Assembly: GCF_000213175.1 (NCBI RefSeq)
Contig: NW_009799100.1
Span: forward strand, 2,101,734-2,165,733
Direction: 5' to 3'
Length of the DNA stretch: 64,000 nt
From: Neurospora tetrasperma FGSC 2508
Taxonomy: Eukaryota; Ascomycota; Sordariomycetes; Sordariales; Sordariaceae
The notes beneath the pieces are model-generated. The model was not told the DNA's origin, did no database searches, and saw only the letters and a list, made by a program, of their open reading frames with translations. Below are positions 33,007 through 44,613 of the stretch, in pieces. How positions within the stretch are numbered: the stretch's first letter is position 1; every line of letters starts with the position of its first letter. The translations under genes were made by a program, and so were the position numbers.

Positions 33007-34251
33007 GTTTGCTGCTCGTCACGGTATTTATCACTCCTGTAAGATATCGCTGCTTAGAGGTATTCAAGTTAGGGTGGCAGATCGAAGGCTATCTCAGCGC
33101 CTAACACCACTAGAGAGGTTGTAGCTACAGGGTGGGGGTTGCAAGTCAGAGACAAGTTTGGATTTATGAACTTGAGATGACAAAGGGTTACATCTTCATT
33201 TATACCAGTCCAGATCACACAAGTTAATCCGAGATCCGGGGTCTTCCAGTCGTTGTTGATCTAGAGCCGAATGAGGGGTTCGGGCAACCGGCCGGTGATG
33301 TTCATGGAGCTTCGTCGCCCCGGGATCAACACGGAAGTAAACGATACCACGAAATTCAATTTCGACTAACCAAAATGTCTGTAGAATTGCTGCGATTGGT
33401 CATCAACAGGGAAACCAACGAAATCAAAAGGTATAGAACAAGTTCACAATTTGAGAAGACCTCCAAAACAGTGATACTGAAGCTGAGATCGAGGGGCCAG
33501 TCTATCCAGGTCCCAAATTTCCCACCCTAAGCATTTAGTTAACAAGTATCCCAAGACATTAGTATTTACTAATATATTCAACTTTCTGGACTCTCCACCT
33601 GGAAAATTGGAAATACTTTTATGTTTTTACGTCAAATACTGCTGGGAAACTCCTTTTCGCAACTTAGCTGGCCCAAAAGGGGGCTTTTTGGGTGAAATGC
33701 TGCATTCTGGGTTGCAGAGCACATTTGGCCGAGGGACATGTCTTGAGAAGAGAAGAGATCTGTGCACTTCCTTAAAAGGGTAAGTTTTTGGGACCTGGAT
33801 AGACTGGCCGGATCGAGTCGGTCATACGGCCATACTGCAGTAGGTATTGGCAACTACCTATACTGAAAAGCACCTTAGTCAGCAGCTCAATGGCGCGTAG
33901 TGTGTACCTCTAGGTACTACCCAGAGGTATCTTCCTAGTCTACTGCGACATGGGATGCCGCTACATCCCCCGTCTCAGCGCAACTGAGGCTCCTGCCACT
34001 GCTCCTGTAGGGTACAAGTAGGGATTAGCTGCGCGCCAGCGCTGCCAGCCTGCCGCTGCATCGCCTGAGGTTGGACGGTTGTGAATCCGCCAACGACATC
34101 ATCCGCGATCCAACCAGGTACCCCAACCAGACCGACAACAACAACAACAACAGCGAACCATCACGAACCCGCTTTGACCTTTTACACTTCATATCTACAA
34201 TCATCGCTTCTGGGTCGTATCCAAAGAATTGCCAACCAAGATACTGGGAAA
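33007..34251. other. Divergent intergenic region
   Basis: 1.25 kb between the divergent dehydrogenase and V-ATPase subunit e genes; holds both promoters. Short ORFs only. (CAA/ACA)-rich stretch near 34135-34155. No repeat or RNA gene seen. Confidence 0.5.
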
Positions 34252-34670
34252 ATGGCGAACGGGTTAGTCCTCCCAGCCCTGTACTTTCCGTTGCCGAATT
34301 GCGCTGCGACTTTGAACTGACGTCCTGCTTTCGGCGCGCAGATGGAGTATTATCATCGGCCTGGTGATTGTCGCCGGCATGTGTGTGGCCGCCTGGGTCT
34401 TTTCGCCCAAGGGTGAGAACCAAGTGTACGTACTTTCTTTCTTCCTTCGCCTGTCTGGTGTGTTGTGTTGCCCCGAGCAGTAATGGCCGACGCTGTTTTC
34501 CAAGAACATCAGCTAACATGTTCTTCGAACCGCGCAGACTATGGCGATCGTCCCTCATTCTCGCCTTCGTCAGCTGTTATCTCATGTGGGCGATCACCTT
34601 CCTTGCGCAACTACATCCCCTCATCGAACCCAGACGTTCCGATTTGCGCAAAGAATACATTCACCACTGA
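34252..34670 (+). CDS. vma9: V-type proton ATPase subunit e (Vma9)
   Basis: A tiny, very hydrophobic subunit of the Vo sector, needed for V-ATPase assembly and vacuolar acidification. Exons 34252-34262, 34342-34425 and 34538-34670; 75 aa. The first coding exon has only 11 nt (M-A-N-G), the donor is GTTAGT, and the second intron uses GTACGT. Two transmembrane helices are evident: WSIIIGLVIVAGMCVAAWVF and LILAFVSCYLMWAITFLAQL, followed by HPLIEPRRSDLR, the conserved C-terminal pattern of fungal Vma9. The length matches the family (about 70-75 aa). It is too fragmented to show as a single long reading frame. A longer opposite-strand frame over it is a shadow. Confidence 0.93.
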
Positions 34671-35202
34671 AGCGAAATATGACGGCGGCAATGACAATGA
34701 CGTACACGACAAGAAGATGGTGAGAGACGAGAAACCATCGAGGCTAGAAAGACACCCACGTCTGGCATATGCTGGGCAATAATGATGACCAGAAAAAGGG
34801 AAGAAGAAGAAGGATGGGAGTGGCAGTTCCGGAAGACGAGACCTGGACTTGTGGCATTGCTAAGGTTGTATAAATACCCCAACCAACATTTATACACATT
34901 ATCGGAGAAGGCGGGCATGGCGTTATTGGGCGGAGTATGCAACTTTCAAAACCTTGGTGCATCATCAGAAACATTGGGAGAGAGGGCCTTGATGAGTTGG
35001 CTTCTACAACGGCAGACACTGTGTGGTCCGTCACCGTTCTGAAAGATGATAAGGCCGTTTGAGAAATTTACATTCAGTACAATTCTTTGTTGCATCGCTC
35101 TGCTCCTCTGACCAGACGACTGCAAAATACACCTTCCCGAGGCTTGATTAGGCAGAGAGAGACGTGACCTGTGTTCAAAGAATCACTCCAAACCCACAAA
35201 GA
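34671..35202. other. Convergent intergenic region
   Basis: 532 bp between the stops of vma9 (+) and arv1 (-); presumed 3' UTRs. Nothing else seen. Confidence 0.5.
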
Positions 35203-36410
35203 TCAACCAACAGCCAACCTCCCGAGCCAATCCTTTGCATACATTAACAGGGAACCCAACACCCTCCCCTCCTCCGCCACGCTATGCTCCCCGACCGAGT
35301 CCACGCCATCCAGCCCAGCCGCCCATAAGATCGCCCTTCCCATGGCCCACCGGCTCAGCGCGCCCGCCGTCGCCAGCAGCGTCGCCACGCCGTAGTTGCA
35401 GTCCAGCAAGATCTTGAGCGCCTCGACGTTGTTAGCCACCACGGCCCAGCCGAGCGATCGCGCCGCCGCAGGAACGTCATATTCCCATATTACCATCAGG
35501 ATGGGGAATAACTTGGTGGAAGACGAAACGAGAAGCGCGGTCGAGACCGAGTTGGGCCGGCTGAACTGCGGGAGAATGCCGAGGAGGTGGAGAGGAGAGT
35601 ACCGGCTGGAGGTGAGGAAACGGATCGAGCCGTGGAAGGCGAGGGTTGAGAGGGTACAGAGGAGAACTTTTTGTGTGTTCCCAGAGTTAGCATGTTGAGA
35701 GGAGAACTGTCGAGAAAAAAAAAAGGGGGGGAATCTCGTTCTACAATAGGACAGGACGTACGGAAGAACATGTACTGTAGCACAATGGGTTGTTGAGCTA
35801 GACGACCAAAGTTGCTCACGCTTGCGCTGTTCATACCGGGCGATGCTGTGCCATCTACACTGTTGACGGTCGGAACTGATTGCTTTTCGATGCGTGCCCA
35901 AGTGAGATAGACATCGAAGAGAAGGAGAAGAACTCCGAGGCGGATGATGGAAGGCTTTTCAAGACAAGTCCGCTATGTTAGTGACGGAAACACCTGTAAG
36001 ATGAAAATGGGCATCCAAACACGTACTGCAAATTCATCCTCGTCTTTCATCAAGGTGTTGTGAAGTAAATGTCTATAGACCTATGGCCATTAATGGTGTT
36101 TTAGCTCTTTGGTATCTCCAAATGAAAGTCACCTTTCACTTCTCAAGTGCTCAAGCTTGTGCTTACTGGAGCACCTCTTGATGTATCAAGTGCATTGATT
36201 GATTGGTTGACTGTATTCATCACATACCTGCGGTTTGATCAAGACAAGATCAATGAAGAGTACGACAAAGTCATGCTCGACATATTTGTCACAGAAGCGG
36301 CCGCAGTTCTTGCACACCGTCAATCGGATGTTGTGTCCTGTCGACTTGTCACCTGCGCCCTCCCTCCATAACGTCTTCACAGGGTGTCTGCATTCGATGC
36401 AAATCGGCAT
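35203..36410 (-). CDS. arv1: Arv1 family sterol/sphingolipid homeostasis protein
   Basis: Arv1 is an ER membrane protein required for sterol trafficking, sphingolipid balance and GPI-anchor assembly. Exons on the minus strand: 36410-36228, 36080-36027, 35954-35762 and 35666-35203; 297 aa. The N-terminus MPICIECRHPVKTLW starts a zinc ribbon with C4/C7 and C33/C36 (CKNCGRFC), then DKYVEHDFVVLFIDLVLIKP completes the Arv1 homology domain. Several hydrophobic helices follow, including SIIRLGVLLLLFDVYLTWA and TKLFPILMVIWEYD. Introns are 147, 72 and 95 nt; the second has a CTAAC branch site. The frame stays open upstream to an ATG at 36581, adding 57 unconserved-looking residues. I prefer 36410, where the family begins. 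Confidence 0.92.
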
Positions 36411-37095
36411 TCGGACTGCGAGATTGAGCAGAGACGAGGCTGATGGGGGTAAGTGTGTATCCTGATTGAAAATGTCGTAGAGGGTTCGTAAGTTTGTGAT
36501 GGATTTAACCGGTTGTGATTTGATGGCGTGCCTCAATGTTTCCGCCGTGGATGATGCTAAGGGTGAGTTCTTGGCGTTCATAGCGATTCAGTGTTAGTCC
36601 ACCTTTGGTTCACATAGTAAGCGCTGGGTTAGGGTTCAATGTGTATATGTTGTACAGTTTTGATGCTGCTTCACCAGGCGTACCATTTTCAGGGGCTCGA
36701 ATTGAGGTCAAGCGTCCGTCAACGATATTCATCCTCTTATTGGCCAAATGATCTCGTCCATCGCATCGATGTCTAGAATCGTGCCGCCGTTGTCCTGATC
36801 AAAACGCTGGTTCATGGCGCATGAGAAATATACCTTTCGGTAATCCTATGGTCTAGTGATTGCTTTGGATGTGCCTGCTTTCGCTCTAATTCTCGATATA
36901 CACAAAACCGCCAGAATAAATATTAATGCAAATTTGGCCAACTTTGCTGGCTCCCTATGATGCAGAAAGAGGACGCCATTATACTTGACAGTGATATCAT
37001 GCTCATCATGAGTGGGGATCCCCCGTCATGATTTCAAAGCCGCAAATTACCCGAGATCCGATGCAAACGAGCGATCTATCTGTCCAAAGCTACAA
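36411..37095. other. Intergenic region
   Basis: arv1 promoter and LysM-gene 3' side. If the upstream ATG of arv1 were used, 36411-36581 would be coding. Otherwise nothing recognised. Confidence 0.5.
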
Positions 37096-38922
37096 TTAGT
37101 CTGCCTTCTTATCCCTCCCAGCAAGATTGCCGCTGGGGAACCTCCCTCTCATCATTCCACTCCCGCCCATTGTAGCGCTTCTTCCAGAGGTACCGACTTC
37201 AAAATTCGACAGTCCTGTGTCCTGTAAATTGTTAGAGGTAGGATTGACAGTGCCTCCTCGATCATCGTCACTATTAGTGTCGGTAAGCTCGATGAGGTCG
37301 CCTTCTTCTGCCCCAAGAGGCGATCGTTTCGGTACGCCTAAAGAAGGCGTTCCTAATGGTCGTTTGACAAAGGCGCCTCGTAGCCAATTCTCGACCGCCG
37401 CAGCTGCTTTATCGAGGCCGGTGGACCCTTGACCGTTTAACCTCGAGGCATCGCCTCCGTCTTCAAAAGGACTCTCCACAATAGTTGGGTGCTCTTCAGC
37501 GCCGTGGAAACCGAGGCGGGCAGTTTCAGCACCCAAAACAGCCATGGACGGTAGAGAGTCAATGTTGAGGCCCGGTAGATGTTTATTTGTCCACGTGTTG
37601 AAATAATCTTTCTCGGGCCCGGGTGCTCTTACATTCCGCAGCGAGCCTACACCTCCCGGCCGTCTCATCCATGCTGGCCGCGCATCATCTCCAACAAGAC
37701 TAGGACGGCTTCCCATAAGACTAGTTCGGCGAGAAGATATGCTGCCGGGACTCATAGGACCGGTCTCTCCACTTAGGGTGGTACCTGGTACGTCCATTGA
37801 CGTCCTAGGCGACGTCATTGTGGAAGTGGTGTTAATGCTCTTCCTCCGACGCGGGGGAAAGTATCCCAGAACCTTACGTTCTACTCGTGCGACCTCAACA
37901 GGATTAGGAAACGAGTCGAGTGATACCCAACGCACATGTGTCCATGGTCGCTCGTCATCATTTGTTGGTAATTTGTCGTCCCTGCCTTGATCGTTGGTTG
38001 AGGGACCAAAAAACTCTCGGTTGTTGGAGTTGTCTCGCCCAAATGGATCAGTTCCTTCCGGCGTACGGGCCAAGCAATCAACTTGAGCCCCGGAAAATGA
38101 GGGGCCTTCGCAAGGGCGCCCCTTGATCTCGCAGGCATCGACAGGAATTGCAAGCCATTTGCGTATCTGAATATTGTCTCGAGACCATAGGCCGTTGGCC
38201 TTACGGAATGCGTCTTCACGGCACTTGTAGCGAAGCACAATCCCGGCGTAGGTATCGGTAGGTTGTACATGGTGAATGTACACCAGGTGCTCCGCTGCTT
38301 CCTGACTCTGAGAAGCTTCTCGCAAATCCTCGTCTGAATTACGCTTCTTGAACCTCCTGGAAACATCCAGGCCACCATTGACCCCCTCGTGGCTTTCGAG
38401 TACACTTGCTGTCCTAAGGGCCCTGAGACGCCCCTCCCGCTCGGTTAATGATCCTGATCCAACATCCTCCAAGCGTGGCCTCGACTCGTTTGGTGGTTCG
38501 GGACCCCAACTGCTGGAGCTCTTTTGTTTCCCAGCGGTTTGAGTTGCCAACCTTTCTGACCCGGTATGATATGATTCTCCACCGGTAAGCAGTGATGTGG
38601 TAAACTCCTGAACGGAGGCCCACGTCGAAGCCCACGAGCCATCGAGCAGACCACGGCCACCCCTGGGGCTACTTGTACGAGCGGAGCCCGCCGCGACCTC
38701 GAGTCTAGAATCGTTCCTCCCAGTAACATCTCCTATGCGTGCGGCGGGAATCGGCGAGGCCCCTCTGTCTGAGGTCCTGCTCGGACTTGAGCAGAGGGAG
38801 GATGATGTTGCATTATTCCGGTTGCTCGCTACGCGGCGGTTCCGTGGCCGAAGAGAGTTATCATCCACCTCTGCTGAAGCCGGCAAGAGAGCACTCGAAG
38901 GGGGGCGCTGCGAGAGACTCAT
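37096..38922 (-). CDS. Intracellular LysM-domain protein
   Basis: A single exon of 608 aa. There is no signal peptide, so unlike LysM effectors it should be intracellular. The first 220 residues are Ser/Arg/Pro-rich. One LysM-like domain lies at about 222-270 (LVYIHHVQPTDTYAGIVLRY, then FRKANGLW and WLAIPVDAC). Long low-complexity sequence follows, with a conserved-looking segment RPAWMRRPGGVGSLR and HLPGLNIDSLPSM and a Gly/Arg-rich end. It resembles eukaryotic LYSMD-type proteins and fungal proteins annotated only as LysM domain-containing. Function unknown. It shares a 1.37 kb divergent promoter region with smc2. Confidence 0.8.
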   Translation of the reverse strand: MSLSQRPPSSALLPASAEVDDNSLRPRNRRVASNRNNATSSSLCSSPSRTSDRGASPIPAARIGDVTGRNDSRLEVAAGSARTSSPRGGRGLLDGSWASTWASVQEFTTSLLTGGESYHTGSERLATQTAGKQKSSSSWGPEPPNESRPRLEDVGSGSLTEREGRLRALRTASVLESHEGVNGGLDVSRRFKKRNSDEDLREASQSQEAAEHLVYIHHVQPTDTYAGIVLRYKCREDAFRKANGLWSRDNIQIRKWLAIPVDACEIKGRPCEGPSFSGAQVDCLARTPEGTDPFGRDNSNNREFFGPSTNDQGRDDKLPTNDDERPWTHVRWVSLDSFPNPVEVARVERKVLGYFPPRRRKSINTTSTMTSPRTSMDVPGTTLSGETGPMSPGSISSRRTSLMGSRPSLVGDDARPAWMRRPGGVGSLRNVRAPGPEKDYFNTWTNKHLPGLNIDSLPSMAVLGAETARLGFHGAEEHPTIVESPFEDGGDASRLNGQGSTGLDKAAAAVENWLRGAFVKRPLGTPSLGVPKRSPLGAEEGDLIELTDTNSDDDRGGTVNPTSNNLQDTGLSNFEVGTSGRSATMGGSGMMRGRFPSGNLAGRDKKAD

Positions 38923-40287
38923 GGCTTTGTGTTGATTGTGTCCTCGCAGGGAGGGCGCAAACCTCGGCGCCTTATGGTTCGTGGTTCGAAGGGAGCATCA
39001 GATAGCAGTTGTTCGAGGAACCATGGAGAGGATGCCCCTTGCTGCTAGGCTGTTATTATTCTCTTTGCAAGTGTGTGACTGCTGGAGATTATGGGCACTG
39101 GTCGCAACGCTATGAGTGCCTTCGCTTCGTTTATTTTTCCTCTCGAGATGTGCCGTAACGTGGAGTTCTCTTTGTAAGTTTATTGATTGAGACGGATTGC
39201 TCGAGGTGATGGCCCAATCGGTTGAAGCTTGGCTGGAGATCGGATCTGGTAGGACGTCGAGACAAAGGTATGGCGGGTAACAGGTCGTTGCGATTAGGTG
39301 GTTATTGGAACTGCGCGTCATGAAATCAAAAAATGCCACCAATAGCCGAATAATGATCTCGAACGGGAGACGTTCAGTTTGATGGGAAAGCTGGGAGGGT
39401 GAAAGGTCCAAGAGCTTCCACTTCACTAGGTTGTGACGAGCTGGAGGAATCGATGCGGAAGCAGGAACGTGCCGTCCAGGTTCCCACTCACCAGTGGTGC
39501 CACTGTGTTCTAAGTCTAGTTGGCGGCGTCCCCGGCCTGTGGCCTGAATGGAGGCTCCCATAGGTACCTATCCCAGAGGGGGCTCCCGTCGGCCAGTTCA
39601 GGGCCAAGAACCATAGCGGGGGCCATGCCTTGCCTCCATGCCGTGCTCGAAGGAAAGGCTCCACAATGTGTTTTGGCTCTGCGCCATGTACAAATCAGGC
39701 CCGTTTCGCATTGTCTTTTGGTACGTAATGATTTACTGCTCCAGGCCGAATCAAGGGCCTCTCAAGACAGAGAATAGGATCCCGCGTAGAGGGGAGCTTC
39801 CTGATCTTTTGTGCGCCAAGCCGAGTTACTTGGGATCTTTGCCGACGAAAGGGTCATCATGAAAACAGACAATATACTTACTAGACGCATGGAATCATGC
39901 AAAACGAGAAGAGTACTTAAAATTCGGGGATGAACAATCTTGTACTCGCGCCGCTTTGAATAAATGGTGATAGACCAAAAAGGGGTATACGTACATAGTC
40001 AGAGCACGGACCCAGTGTCGCAGAGAGCCACTTGCTACATAATCTCCACCTTTGTGAGCATCGCGCCAGGGGCAGACGGGCACGTGCAGACGTGAATGCA
40101 GGGCGCCCAGTCCTGGCCCACACCCCGCCCTTCCCCCAAACCCTGTGGTGCCTGAGAAAAGTAAACAAACGTTGGGTCCATCTTCCGATCTTGTTGCAAT
40201 TGTTCGGGCAGGCGCGGGCGTTTCTTACAGCAGCGCCAAAGTCCGAACCACCACGATCCCCGGGCCAAAAACCACGACGACGCCAGA
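38923..40287. other. Divergent intergenic region
   Basis: 1.37 kb between the divergent LysM and smc2 starts; both promoters. A 187-aa opposite-strand frame (38998-39561) shows no protein-like features. Nothing else recognised. Confidence 0.5.
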
Positions 40288-43200
40288 ATGAGGGTTACCG
40301 AAGTCATTATCGACGTACGTGTTTCTCCACGGTGCCATTAGTCGCGACCGGACAGAGCGTGGGATGCGATAACTTGAAGTCGTGACAGAGCTGACATATC
40401 CGTGCGCCGCATAGGGCTTCAAGTCGTACGCCGTTAGAACGGTGATTTCGGGATGGTAAGGGCACAAATCCATCATGGCGATGAAAGGCATCCTCCCAAC
40501 TGCATAACTAACCGGCCGTCACAGGGACGAGAGCTTCAACTCCATTACCGGCCTTAACGGCAGCGGTAAATCCAACATCCTCGACGCCATCTGCTTCGTC
40601 CTCGGTATCACCAATATGTCAACAGTCCGCGCTCAAAACCTGCAGGATCTTATCTACAAACGAGGCCAAGCCGGCGTCACGAAGGCCAGCGTCACAATAG
40701 TGTTCGACAATAGAGACAAGAAAAAGTCACCAATCGGATTCGAGGAGTATGCGACCATTAGCGTTACCCGCCAAATCGTGCTCGGAGGCACTTCAAAATA
40801 CCTGATCAACGGTCATCGTGCGCAGCAACAAACCGTACAGAACCTCTTCCAATCGGTTCAACTCAATATCAACAACCCCAACTTCCTCATCATGCAGGGC
40901 CGCATCACAAAAGTTTTGAATATGAAGGCCGTTGAAATCCTGGCCATGATCGAGGAGGCAGCTGGCACAAGGATGTTCGAGGACAGGAGGGACAAAGCAC
41001 TCAAGACGATGGCCAAGAAGGAGATGAAGTTACAGGAGATCAAAGAACTCTTGCGGGATGAGATCGAACCGAAACTGGAGAAGCTACGAACCGAAAAGCG
41101 CGCATTCCTCGATTTTCAGCAAACTCAAAACGACCTGGAGCGATTAACAAGGCTCGTGGTGGCGCACGATTACGTAAGGTGTCAGGAGAAGCTACAACAG
41201 TTAGCATCGGATCTTGAGACGAAGAAGCAGCGCCAGAAAGAACTTGAGGAATCTGCTATCCGGCTGAAAAATGAGATATCCCATCTGGAGGAGGACTTAC
41301 AACGGGTTAAGGCACAGCGCGACAAGGAGTTACGAAAAGGTGGCAAGGCGCAAGCCCTGGAAGAAGCAGTGAAGAAGCACGCCAACGAGCTGGTAAGGCT
41401 TGCTACTGTTGTGGATTTGAAGAAGAGCAGTATGAAGGAGGAGCAAGAACGGAGGAAAGCTGGAGAGAAGAACGTTGCCGACCTGGAAGCGGCGCTGAAG
41501 GAAAAGACGAAGACGTACGAGAAGATCAAGGCGAAATACGATGCCGCCAAGGAGACGCTTGAAAAGCAGAGGCAAGAAGCAGACACCAAGGAAGAGCTGC
41601 TACAAACCCTGCAAACTGGTGTTGCGTCCAAGGAAGGACAGGAGAACGGTTACCAAGGACAACTACAAGACGCGAGAAACAGGGCCACGGCTGCGGCAAC
41701 TGAACAAGAGCAGGCAAAGATCAAAATCGCCCATCTGGAGAAGCGAATCAAAGAGGAAGAACCCCGGGCCAGGAAAGCCAAAGAGCAAAACGCCGGCTTG
41801 CTGAAGGATCTCGATGGCCTGAAAGCCCAGGCTCAGAGGCTTGAGAAGGAGCTTGGAAAGCTTGGGTTCCAACCCGGGACGGAGGAAGAAATGTACAAGC
41901 AGGAAAGCTCGCTCCAGCAGACTATCCGCAATCTCGGGCAAGAATCCGATGCGCTTAAACGCAAGGTGGCAAATATCGACTTCAACTACGCCGATCCAGT
42001 CCCAAACTTTGATCGATCAAAAGTGAAAGGGCTAGTCGCGCAACTCTTTTCATTACCCAAAGAGTATATGGAAGCTGGAACAGCGCTGGAGATCTGCGCT
42101 GGAGGCCGTCTATACAACGTGGTTGTTGACACCGAAGTCACTGGCACACAACTACTGCAAGGCGGTAGATTGCGAAAGAGGGTTACCATTATTCCCTTGA
42201 ACAAGATCTCTGCTTTCAAGGCTTCTGCACAAACGATTGCCAATGCGCAACGAATCGCTCCAGGAAAAGTGCACCTAGCTTTGTCCCTAGTTGGGTACGA
42301 CGATGAAGTGTCAGCGGCAATGGACTATGTCTTTGGAAATACGCTCATTTGCGCTGATGCAGACACAGCCAAGAGGGTGACGTTCGATCCAAATGTTCGC
42401 ATGAGGAGCATCACAGTGGAGGGTGATTCGTACGATCCATCTGGTACACTATCGGGTGGAAGTGCCCCCAACTCGAGCGGCGTTTTGGTTACTTTGCAGA
42501 AGCTCAATGAAATCAATCGGCAGCTAAAGGAAGCAGAGACCGCCCTCAATGAGCTACGCGGCCAAATTTATCGGGAAAAAACGAAACTTGACCAAGCAAA
42601 GAGAATCAAGCAAGAACTTGACCTCAAAGCCCATGAGATCAAGCTAGCGGAGGAGCAAATTGGCGGCAACTCATCGTCCTCGATCATCCAAGAGATTGCA
42701 AATATGAAGGAAACAATAGTCCAACTCAAGCAGTCGATCATGGAGGCCAAGCAGCGACAAGCGGAAGCCACCGCCGAAGCCAAAAGAATCGAAAAGGACA
42801 TGAAGGACTTTGACAATAATAAAGACGCCAAGCTTGTGGAGCTGCAAGCTTCAGTCGACAAGCTACGTGCGTCCCTGGACAAGATGTCTGTTACTAACAA
42901 GGCGTTGCAAAAAGAGCTTCAGGAGGCGCAACTGGACTCCGAGCAGGTTGCTGCGGATCTCGCAGCTGCGCGGGAGCAGGTTCAAGATATCGACGTTGCT
43001 CTCAAAGCCCAACAAGAGGAGATCGACGACATCGTGAAGCAAGGAACAGTCCTTCAAGAGACCCACGACGCCGTCCTAGCACAGCTGGAAGATGAACGGA
43101 CCAAACTGCATGTGTATGACGACGAGCTCCGGGCTTTGGAAGATGCTACCAGATCCAAGAACGCTCGAATCGCCGAGGAGGGGCTTGAACTGCAGAAGCT

Positions 43201-44140
43201 CGGTCACCAGATCGAGAAGTTCCACAAGGAGCAGCAGCAAGCCGCGCAGACAGCCTCACACATGGAGCGCGAGCACGACTGGATCGCCGAGACCAAGGAC
43301 CAGTTTGGCCGGCCCGGAACGCTCTACGACTTCAAGGGCCAGAATATCGCCGAGTACAAGTCCACGCTGCGGAACCTGACGGAGCGTAGCCAGGGCCTGC
43401 GCAAAAAGATCAACCCAAAGGTGATGAACATGATCGACAGCGTCGAGAAGAAGGAGGTGTCGCTCAAGCACATGATGCGTACCGTCATCCGCGACAAGCG
43501 CAAGATCGAGGAAACCATTCTTAGTCTGGACGACTACAAGAAGAAGGCGCTGCAGGAGACGTGGGAGAAGGTCAATGCCGACTTTGGACAGATCTTTGCC
43601 GAGCTGTTGCCAGGCAGTTTCGCCAAGCTGGATCCTCCCGAAGGCAAGACCATCAGCGAGGGCTTGGAAGTCAAGGTGCAGCTTGGTAAAGTGTGGAAGC
43701 AGAGCCTTACCGAGTTGAGCGGTGGTCAAAGGTATATTCTTTTTTTTTGAAAAACCCTTTTTTGTCTATTCTTTTGTATAGTGTTCTTTTTCCGCCTCCC
43801 CCAATTCAACGCACCTCAGCCCGTCCCTTCATCCAAAAATTTACCATTAACCCTACTAACTTTGTCATTGTCCAGATCCCTAATCGCCCTCTCCCTCATC
43901 ATGGCTCTGCTCCAGTTCAAGCCCGCGCCCATGTACATTCTCGATGAAGTCGATGCGGCGCTCGACCTGTCGCACACGCAGAACATTGGCCGTCTGATCA
44001 AGACCCGGTTCAAGGGCTCGCAGTTCATCGTCGTCAGTCTTAAAGACGGCATGTTCCAGAACGCCAACCGCATCTTCCGGACGAGATTCAGCGAGGGAAC
44101 GAGCATGGTGCAGGCGCTCACGCCGGCGGATTTGAAGTGA
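40288..44140 (+). CDS. smc2: Condensin subunit Smc2
   Basis: Smc2 pairs with Smc4 in condensin and compacts mitotic chromosomes by ATP-driven loop extrusion. Exons 40288-40314, 40415-40455, 40525-43731 and 43876-44140; 1179 aa, the normal length. Exons 1-2 give [23 protein letters not shown]. Walker A is GLNGSGKS at 32-39. [13 protein letters not shown] is the Smc2 Q-loop, and [20 protein letters not shown] opens the first coiled coil. The hinge lies at about 490-640 ([32 protein letters not shown]). The second coiled coil ends near 1000. Signature LSGGQ is at 1087-1091 and Walker B ends in D1115-E1116 ([12 protein letters not shown]). The last intron (144 nt) splits the Arg codon right after LSGGQ. 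It converges on the MOSC gene. Confidence 0.96.
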
Positions 44141-44613
44141 CATGTTCATCTTTTAGGCAAATAGACTTGTATGATCAAAGGCTGGGATTGGAATACCGAA
44201 GGGCGGAGGAAAAAGAAACAGGATGGTCGTTTGTTCATGAACTTTGGGCGTGATGGGATCCGGCTTGGTTGAGTTATGAATGGATTTATAGCTCTTACAC
44301 TTGATGTGTAATTTGTGGGAAACGGATATGGAGAATCGACAATTGGGAGCTCGAATCAACGAACAACTTTGGTATCTTTAACTTGGGGCATTCTGGCGTG
44401 CGGTCATCTAGCTGACACATGGAAGCTACGCTTATGTACTAGCCTTGACCTAATCTCGCTGATTTTCATGTTCGGGAGTGTTCCTATTCTCTATTATTAC
44501 AGTCCAAGTTTACCCACTGATGCACTCCATCTGGATAGCGACGGTATTTCCGCCATACCCGTTGGTCTACGTTGCTTGACCGCCTAGACCCAGTGCTGTA
44601 ATGATTTTCTGTT
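44141..44613. other. Convergent intergenic region
   Basis: 473 bp between the stops of smc2 (+) and the MOSC gene (-); presumed 3' UTRs. Confidence 0.5.

Noticed and set aside
34025-34558. 177-codon minus-strand frame
   Set aside because: It overlaps vma9, whose spliced product is a clear family member; no features of its own.
38998-39561. 187-codon minus-strand frame between LysM and smc2
   Set aside because: No recognisable motif; lies in a divergent promoter region.
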